Notes under the pieces: generated by a model
What the model was told of the DNA's origin: nothing
Seen by the model: the letters and a program-made list of their open reading frames with translations, nothing else
The model's database searches: none
In this document: positions 58,530 to 64,000 of the stretch, piece by piece
Numbering within the stretch: position 1 is the stretch's first letter
Layout of the letters: every line of letters starts with the position of its first letter
Assembly (NCBI RefSeq): GCF_014642075.1
Contig: NZ_BMIK01000013.1
Location: forward strand, 62,001-126,000
Length of the DNA: 64,000 nucleotides
Direction: 5' to 3'
Source of the DNA: Parapedobacter defluvii
GTDB lineage: Bacteria; Bacteroidota; Bacteroidia; Sphingobacteriales; Sphingobacteriaceae
Program-made: the position numbers and the translations under genes

Positions 58530-59726
58530 TTAGCTGAGTTGATTGGTAATATATCGACCGATGGAAAGGCATGATGTCGCCGCTGGAGAGGGTGCATTGC
58601 GCACATGTACGATGTTGCCTTGACGCAAGATATTGAAATCGTCTATCAATTTACCATGCCAATCACATGCCTGTGCCCGAACGCCGGCTCCTCCGGGAAT
58701 CAAGTCGGACTCCTGAATCTCAGGAAGCAATTTCTGCAAAGCCTTGGTGAATGCCAACTTGGACAGCGATCGATAGATCTCACCGATACCGGTACGCCCG
58801 TATTTACCAACGACTTTCCAGAAACCAGGCCATGTCAACGTATCCAATGTATCTCCCAAATGAATATTGGAAAAACGATATCCTTCGCGTTTGAATGCCA
58901 ACACTGCATTTGGGCCAGCCTCTACCCCTCCACCAATCATCCGCGTAAAATGCACTCCGAGGAACGGAAAGTTAGGATCGGGTACGGGATAGATCAGGTT
59001 TTTGACCAAGTACTCTTTCTCAGACCTCAATTTGTAGTATTCTCCTCGGAAAGGAATAATCCGTAGATCGTTTGCCGACTCGGTATAGGAAGCTACCCGA
59101 TCGGATTGGAGCCCAGCACAGGTGATCAAGTAGGTAGTGATATACGAATGCTTGTCCGTTTCGACATAGGTAGCGCTACCATCCGATTGAATGCCCAGCA
59201 CCTTCTCCAAAAATACGATCTCTCCTCCCGATTCGACGATCAGTTCTTGCAATTTCTTCGCCATCGCCGGATAATCGATGATACCCGTCTGGGGAACGTG
59301 AATAGCCGCAATACCAGCGGAATGGGGCTCGTACTCTTTTATCTCGGCCCGATCGATTAACCTCATACCCTGAAGGCCGTTCTCCACACCCCGATTGAAA
59401 ATGTTATGTAGTGCCGGGATCTCGTCTTGGGAAGTGGCGACAATGACCTTTCCGCACAAGTCGTAGGGAATGCCATATTCCTTGGCAAAGGACAGTAAGT
59501 CTGCGTAGCCCTCCACGCAGTTCTTGGCCTTGAGGCTACCGGGCTTGTAGTAGATACCGCTGTGGATGACGCCGCTGTTATGTCCAGATTGATGCTGTGC
59601 GACACCGGATTCCTTTTCGATAATGAGCAGCCGGCTAGCAGGCCGCTTTTTTAATAGCTGGTAGGCCGTCGCCAAACCGACCAAGCCCGCACCGACCACA
59701 ACGATATCGTATTGTTTAGTGATCAT
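58530..59726 (-). CDS. lhgO: L-2-hydroxyglutarate oxidase, LhgO-like
   Basis: 398 residues from the ATG at 59724-59726 (MITKQYDIVVVGAGLVGLAT). A start 54 bases earlier overlaps the dehydrogenase gene and is less likely. The FAD-binding GxGxxG, QHQSGHNSGVIHSGIYYKPG, PFRGEYYKL and PNFPFLGVHFTRMIGG blocks are typical of LhgO/L2HGDH. It oxidises L-2-hydroxyglutarate to 2-oxoglutarate and passes electrons to the quinone pool or oxygen. Its place between the nucleotide sugar dehydrogenase and the aminotransferase suggests that it recycles the 2-hydroxyglutarate released by the WlbA/WbpB-like step. Confidence 0.9.
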   Translation of the reverse strand: MITKQYDIVVVGAGLVGLATAYQLLKKRPASRLLIIEKESGVAQHQSGHNSGVIHSGIYYKPGSLKAKNCVEGYADLLSFAKEYGIPYDLCGKVIVATSQDEIPALHNIFNRGVENGLQGMRLIDRAEIKEYEPHSAGIAAIHVPQTGIIDYPAMAKKLQELIVESGGEIVFLEKVLGIQSDGSATYVETDKHSYITTYLITCAGLQSDRVASYTESANDLRIIPFRGEYYKLRSEKEYLVKNLIYPVPDPNFPFLGVHFTRMIGGGVEAGPNAVLAFKREGYRFSNIHLGDTLDTLTWPGFWKVVGKYGRTGIGEIYRSLSKLAFTKALQKLLPEIQESDLIPGGAGVRAQACDWHGKLIDDFNILRQGNIVHVRNAPSPAATSCLSIGRYITNQLS

Positions 59727-59743
59727 CCGACTAATCAATTTAC

Positions 59744-61057
59744 TTACAATCGTCCATCCACCAAATCCCGATCCAAGCAAGCTTTGGTGTCGAAGACCAC
59801 CCCATTATTACGCTTTACCTTTTTGTAGTCGAACTTCAGAAATTCGTTATGGGCTACCGCCACAACGATGGCATCATACACCACATTACCACTGATTTCA
59901 TTGATGATGTCCAGTCCGTACTCGTGTTTTACTTCTACGGCATCGGCCCATGGGTCGTAGATATCGACCGAAAGACCGAATTGTACCAATTCGTGGTAAA
60001 TGTCCACTACCCGCGTATTGCGAATATCGGGACAGTTCTCCTTGAATGTGATGCCCATGATCAGCGCACGGGAATCCTTGATTTTATGATCTTTCTGGAT
60101 CATTAACTTCACCACCTTGTCGGCCACGAAAGCCCCCATGTGATCGTTGACCCGGCGGCCTGAAAGGATTACCTGCGGGTGATAGCCCAACGCTTGTGCT
60201 TTGTGGGCAAGATAATACGGATCAACCCCGATGCAGTGTCCACCCACCAACCCGGGTTGGTACTTCAAAAAATTCCATTTAGTTCCTGCCGCTTCGATGA
60301 CATCGTGGGTATCGATACCGATGCGGTCGAAAATCAACGAAAGCTCGTTAACAAAGGAAATATTGACATCTCGCTGGGCATTTTCAATCGCTTTGGATGC
60401 CTCGGCAACCTTGATACTTGGCGCCTTATGAGTTCCGGCTTCAATGATGGAACGGTACAAGGCGTCCACTCGATCGGCAATTTCCGGCGTAGAACCGCTG
60501 GTCACTTTCTTTATTTTGGTTAACGTATTGATCTTATCGCCCGGGTTGATACGCTCAGGCGAGTAACCGGCAAAGAAGTCTCGATTGAACTTCAAGCCCG
60601 ACACCCGTTCCAATACCGGCACGCAGTCCTCCTCGGTACAGCCAGGGTATACTGTCGACTCGTAAACGACGATATCGCCTTTTTCCAGTACCTTGCCCAA
60701 CATTTCAGATGCCTTGATCAATGGCGTAAGATCAGGTGCCTTGAATTGGTCGATCGGTGTCGGCACCGTAACAATGTAGGTATTATACGGACGCAGATCT
60801 TCAGCCGTTGAGGAAAAAGACAAGCCAACTCGGCCTTTTTTCTTTAACTCCATTGCTGTTTTCAGCCCTTTAAGGTTGGCCTCTTGCGTGCGGTCTTTCC
60901 CTACTTGTAGTTCCGCGACCCGATCGGCATTGATATCAAATCCGAGGACATTGTATTTTTTTCCAAATTCGATCGCCAAGGGCAGACCCACATAGCCTAA
61001 TCCAATAACTGCAATATGTGCATTTTCGACCGTTTTGGGAGATGATTGATTATTCAT
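59744..61057 (-). CDS. UDP-N-acetyl-hexosamine 6-dehydrogenase, WbpA/WbpO-like
   Basis: 437 residues of the UDP-glucose/GDP-mannose dehydrogenase family. VIGLGYVGLPLAIEFGKKY provides the NAD site and YESTVYPGCTEEDCVPVLE the conserved middle block. GGHCIGVDPYYL holds the catalytic Cys275, and the C-terminal domain has ITFKENCPDIRNTRVVDIY. It oxidises UDP-GlcNAc (or UDP-GalNAc) at C6 to the uronic acid, the first step of the diacetamido-uronate branch. It is the first gene of the leftward unit after a consensus promoter at 61160 and is followed by the LhgO-like gene. Confidence 0.93.
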   Translation of the reverse strand: MNNQSSPKTVENAHIAVIGLGYVGLPLAIEFGKKYNVLGFDINADRVAELQVGKDRTQEANLKGLKTAMELKKKGRVGLSFSSTAEDLRPYNTYIVTVPTPIDQFKAPDLTPLIKASEMLGKVLEKGDIVVYESTVYPGCTEEDCVPVLERVSGLKFNRDFFAGYSPERINPGDKINTLTKIKKVTSGSTPEIADRVDALYRSIIEAGTHKAPSIKVAEASKAIENAQRDVNISFVNELSLIFDRIGIDTHDVIEAAGTKWNFLKYQPGLVGGHCIGVDPYYLAHKAQALGYHPQVILSGRRVNDHMGAFVADKVVKLMIQKDHKIKDSRALIMGITFKENCPDIRNTRVVDIYHELVQFGLSVDIYDPWADAVEVKHEYGLDIINEISGNVVYDAIVVAVAHNEFLKFDYKKVKRNNGVVFDTKACLDRDLVDGRL

Positions 61058-61159
61058 TTATATATTCATTAATTCTTAGATGTTGTCAATTGATGATTTG
61101 TTTTCCTTGGTTAAAACGTTGTACACTGACAGAATTTAATAATCAGCCCTTGCGAGTAA

Positions 61160-61189
61160 CAAAATTATTCGATAATTCCGATTGCGCAA
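61160..61189 (-). promoter_or_regulatory. Promoter of the diacetamido-uronate operon
   Basis: On the minus strand TTG (61187-61189), a 19-base spacer and TAATTTTG (61160-61167) form a consensus Bacteroidota promoter in the gap between the Wzz-like and dehydrogenase genes. The start codon lies about 100 bases downstream. Confidence 0.65.
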
Positions 61190-61227
61190 ATTGCTGTTTG
61201 TTGTTGTCGACTTCCATTAACACGATT

Positions 61228-62328
61228 TTAAGTCGGCTGTTTTCCAAACATGATGTCTCTATATACTCTCTGTAATACAAGGAAAAGCAATGTCAAAAAA
61301 CCAAAAAGGAAACCGCCAAAAATAAGACCTCTCACTTTCCCCAACTTCTCTACGAATAGGGGATAAACCGGCGAATCCACCACTTGAATAAGGGGTTGTT
61401 CTTGTACCAAATTCATCTTCGCCAACTCCAGATTTTGCAACAATTGCGACAGGATGGCCTTATTAGCTTCCGCCGAAAACTGTGCTTTCTGGGCAGGGCC
61501 CAAGCGTTGTACTTGCCGGGTAGGATTGAGGTTTGGGGTCGCATCGGAAACTTTAGCCGCCGAGTAGATGGCGTCCGTCATCACCGCCTGAACCGAATCG
61601 ACCTTATGCTGTAGTGTAGCAATATTGTCTGTCGATCTCTTCGTCTTCGTCTGAATATAAAAATCATTTACCCGCCTAACCAAGTTTTCGTTGAATGCTT
61701 TCGAAAAGACTTCGTCAGGTGAAGTTACTTCTACCTTAATAATGGATAATTTCTTATCGGGCTTCTCGATCGTTAACACATCTTTCTTTATCGCCTCTAT
61801 AAACTCTGTTAAGACGCTGTCGCGAACGCGAAGACTCTGACTATCCAGTTCCTCGGGCTTCCGACGAAAATCCAGTTCGGCCAACACTGGATCGTCTTGC
61901 CATACATTTTTAAAATCGTTATATGTAACATACCGTTCGATGAGCAGTTCGTTGGAGTCGGGATGAGTTTTGGAAAGCAACGCCTGCGAAAGCATGGTGC
62001 GGGATTTATACAATTCCAAAATATTGTCGCCCTGAAACAGACCACTCGCATTACTGCCCAGGTCAATGCCAACCATCGCCGCCATGCCAGCGTATTGGGC
62101 CAATCCGCCTTTGCTTTCACCCCCTTCCAGCACAAAGGTAGTGGTCGCAGTATACTGTGGTGTTTTCAAAAAAGCATACAATATACCTAACGCTCCACCA
62201 AGGATACCGGAAATTAACAAAAGGAGTCGCTTGGACCATAAATAGCGAATCCAATTTTGGAGGCTTATAATAACCTCTTTTGGCGTTAATTCTTCTTCCT
62301 CAGAAATACGCATCGGTTCTGTAGCCAT
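61228..62328 (-). CDS. wzz: Wzz-like chain length determinant / polysaccharide co-polymerase
   Basis: 366 residues. Two membrane helices bracket a periplasmic helical domain: one at about 33-53 (LLLLISGILGGALGILYAFL) and one near 335-355 (LIFGGFLFGFLTLLFLVLQ). The N-terminal entry EVIISLQNWIRYLWSKRLLL and the TPQYTATTTFVLE strand are standard for Wzz/GumC proteins. There is no C-terminal tyrosine kinase domain. It sets chain length together with the Wzy-like enzyme and connects to the export protein encoded 5 bases upstream. Confidence 0.92.
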   Translation of the reverse strand: MATEPMRISEEEELTPKEVIISLQNWIRYLWSKRLLLLISGILGGALGILYAFLKTPQYTATTTFVLEGGESKGGLAQYAGMAAMVGIDLGSNASGLFQGDNILELYKSRTMLSQALLSKTHPDSNELLIERYVTYNDFKNVWQDDPVLAELDFRRKPEELDSQSLRVRDSVLTEFIEAIKKDVLTIEKPDKKLSIIKVEVTSPDEVFSKAFNENLVRRVNDFYIQTKTKRSTDNIATLQHKVDSVQAVMTDAIYSAAKVSDATPNLNPTRQVQRLGPAQKAQFSAEANKAILSQLLQNLELAKMNLVQEQPLIQVVDSPVYPLFVEKLGKVRGLIFGGFLFGFLTLLFLVLQRVYRDIMFGKQPT

Positions 62329-62333
62329 CTTAC

Positions 62334-64000
62334 TTATTTCAATAAACTCACAATCACAGCAGCCATGGAAGTGACCACGCTACCCATACTCACCCAAGCC
62401 TGAACAGGGATTTTCTCCCGCTCCGGCTTGGTAGGCACAATGATTTCACTGCCGGGCAATACTTCAGGATACCCTCCGCTACTGCCCTCTACAGAGCCAT
62501 TCGCATGTTGTACAAACGTTTTTCGTTTGTGGGCTTTGGCTGTAAATCCTCCCGCCTGACGAATGTAATACCTTAGTGGTTTCCCTTTTTGATAAACAAT
62601 TCGATTGGGGTTAAGTACCTGACCGCGTACCATTACCGTGCGCAATTGCCGGGGTACAATAATCACATCTTCGTCTTCCAATGGAATATCATATTTTTTT
62701 TCTCCTTCCAAGATTTTATCCAACTTTATACCGACATAGTTGCTGAAAAATAATTTTGTATCTACGCTATCTTTACTTTGAAGCGTGTTTTCCAGGGCCA
62801 AATTCTGTAATTCAGCTTGCTCCCGTTCAATCTCCTGAAGCTGGCGTCTGCTCTGCCCAGTTAATGCTGTATGTCCCTGCGCTACTAACGCATCTGAGAT
62901 GTTCCGTTGCAGCGACGCGCCCTGCAGGTAAGCAAACTCCGTAACCCCACCTGCTCGGCTAATAAGGTCGGAGATGGTTTCGTCTTTTTTTAATAAAACA
63001 TATTGGCCAGGAAACTTCACTTCGCCCTCGATACGAACCATTCTCTGCACTTGGTAGCCTGTGCTGGTTTGCACACTCACCACGTCAAAAGGTTCCAACA
63101 CAAAGTCTGATTGAAGGGCCTCTTCCCGGCTGTCAAATTTTAGCTGCACCAATTCGGAAAGCACGGAATCTGGCACGTTTACATTTTTACGGATACGCCG
63201 CGCAACATCCACAACTTCTATATTTGCTGCCTCGGCGAGTCCGCCACTCATCTGAATGAGGTTACCCAATGTCATTTGCTCGACATAGGGAAACTGGCCG
63301 GGATGACGTACCTGTCCACTGATAGACACAATGTATTCTTCACGCAGATCGAAGATCGAGGAGATAATTACACGATCTTCGCGCTGAAGTACGTGATTGG
63401 ATTGCTCATTACCTGCCATTAATTCGTTTAAATTGACGGTAATTAATTCCTGTGTGTTATCCGGTTTTAACCGATTGATGTAAGCACGGGCCATAAAGGC
63501 ATCTTCCTTAAGTCCATCGGCCCGCTGGATGAGCTGCCGAAGGGTAAGCCCCTCTGTGAGGGCATATTTACCAGGGCGAAATACCGCACCTTCTATTTCT
63601 ACACGATTGGCATACCGGTCAAGCACCTCCTCTATGATATATTGGTCGCCATTCTTCGGAATATAAGTGCTGTAATCTTCTGCATAGATATCGGCAACGC
63701 TGCGTTCGCGGTCCGTAATCTGTAATACCTTGACCTTCGCGGTATAGGCTTCCGGTGCAAAATTGCCGGCAAATCGCAACACATCTGCTAACGTTTCACT
63801 GGCCAACGGCTCAAAAATACCGGGATTGTTCACCAATCCTTCCACCTCAACCTGCCGTTCAAATACCGGAATGTGGATGACGTCGCCATCCTCCAGCCGG
63901 ACGTTACCAGGCTGAACACCTTTGGTAAGAAAATCGTAGGCATCGATGGTTTGGATCACTTGATTATTGCGGATGAGCTGAATGTTACGATACGTCCCTT
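62334..64000 (-). CDS. Polysaccharide export protein with multiple SLBB domains, 5' end outside window
   Basis: At least 555 residues; the frame is open to the right edge (the product begins upstream of ...GTYRNIQLIRNNQVIQTIDA). Several SLBB repeats are visible (VEVEGLVNNPGIFEPLASET, VEIEGAVFRPGKYALTEGLT, VSISGQVRHPGQFPYVEQMT, VRIEGEVKFPGQYVLLKKDE, VMVRGQVLNPNRIVYQKGKP). The C-terminus ends in one membrane helix (VSMGSVVTSMAAVIVSLLK). This is the outer membrane polysaccharide export (Wza-like) family in the long multi-SLBB form of Bacteroidota. It exports the polymer and pairs with the Wzz-like protein. Confidence 0.9.
   Translation of the reverse strand, partial: GTYRNIQLIRNNQVIQTIDAYDFLTKGVQPGNVRLEDGDVIHIPVFERQVEVEGLVNNPGIFEPLASETLADVLRFAGNFAPEAYTAKVKVLQITDRERSVADIYAEDYSTYIPKNGDQYIIEEVLDRYANRVEIEGAVFRPGKYALTEGLTLRQLIQRADGLKEDAFMARAYINRLKPDNTQELITVNLNELMAGNEQSNHVLQREDRVIISSIFDLREEYIVSISGQVRHPGQFPYVEQMTLGNLIQMSGGLAEAANIEVVDVARRIRKNVNVPDSVLSELVQLKFDSREEALQSDFVLEPFDVVSVQTSTGYQVQRMVRIEGEVKFPGQYVLLKKDETISDLISRAGGVTEFAYLQGASLQRNISDALVAQGHTALTGQSRRQLQEIEREQAELQNLALENTLQSKDSVDTKLFFSNYVGIKLDKILEGEKKYDIPLEDEDVIIVPRQLRTVMVRGQVLNPNRIVYQKGKPLRYYIRQAGGFTAKAHKRKTFVQHANGSVEGSSGGYPEVLPGSEIIVPTKPEREKIPVQAWVSMGSVVTSMAAVIVSLLK

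Overview
This window comes from a Bacteroidota genome, most likely a Sphingobacteriaceae-type organism. The evidence is SusC/SusD pairs, a FecR with an ECF sigma factor, DUF4374 lipoproteins, many lipoprotein signals ending in SC or AC, and promoters of the Bacteroidota form TTG-N19/20-TAnnTTTG in front of several genes. Genus is not decided by the sequence. No tRNA, rRNA, CRISPR array or prophage structure was seen.

Layout. (1) 1-157: signal peptide and first domain of a SusC-like receptor running off the left edge. (2) 0.9-3.1 kb: an XRE regulator, a frameshifted second XRE gene, a compact group of two membrane proteins plus a possible SecB-fold protein, and an N-terminal stub of a Dam-type methylase. 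(3) 3.2-10.4 kb: a gene graveyard built around Rpn-family (PD-(D/E)XK) genes, two intact and two reduced to C-terminal ends. Each Rpn 3' end faces a copy of the same gene tail. Pieces of genes found elsewhere in the window are stitched in, and a vapC toxin gene is split by an IS256-family element with a 9-bp target duplication. (4) 10.5-23.8 kb: an ECF sigma/FecR-controlled uptake and oxidation locus with a DJ-1/PfpI protein, SusC, SusD, a PQQ quinohaem dehydrogenase, an MFS transporter, an exported sugar isomerase-like protein and a Gfo/Idh/MocA oxidoreductase. (5) 23.9-37.9 kb: a complete xenosiderophore (Xus-like) operon, a deletion scar of a second one, a PAS-LuxR regulator, a large lipoprotein and a soluble four-PAS hybrid histidine kinase. 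(6) 37.9-42.4 kb: two DUF4143 ATPases and an AbiE-type toxin-antitoxin pair, with fragments of further AbiE copies around them. (7) 42.4-64 kb: a surface polysaccharide cluster.

The polysaccharide cluster reads mostly leftward: an export protein with SLBB domains and a Wzz-like protein; a UDP-GlcNAc(3NAc)A-type pathway (nucleotide sugar dehydrogenase, WlbA/WbpB, WlbC/WbpE, WlbB/WbpD) with an L-2-hydroxyglutarate oxidase embedded in it; then an A+T-rich core with flippase, VioA/VioB-like enzymes, a WecF-like transferase, polymerase, two further glycosyltransferases, a secreted beta-helix protein and a sugar epimerase. A WecA-like initiating transferase and a WxcM-like cupin lie at its end. An IS4-family element sits inside the core.

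All calls rest on reading the sequence and on knowledge of the families; no database search was run.
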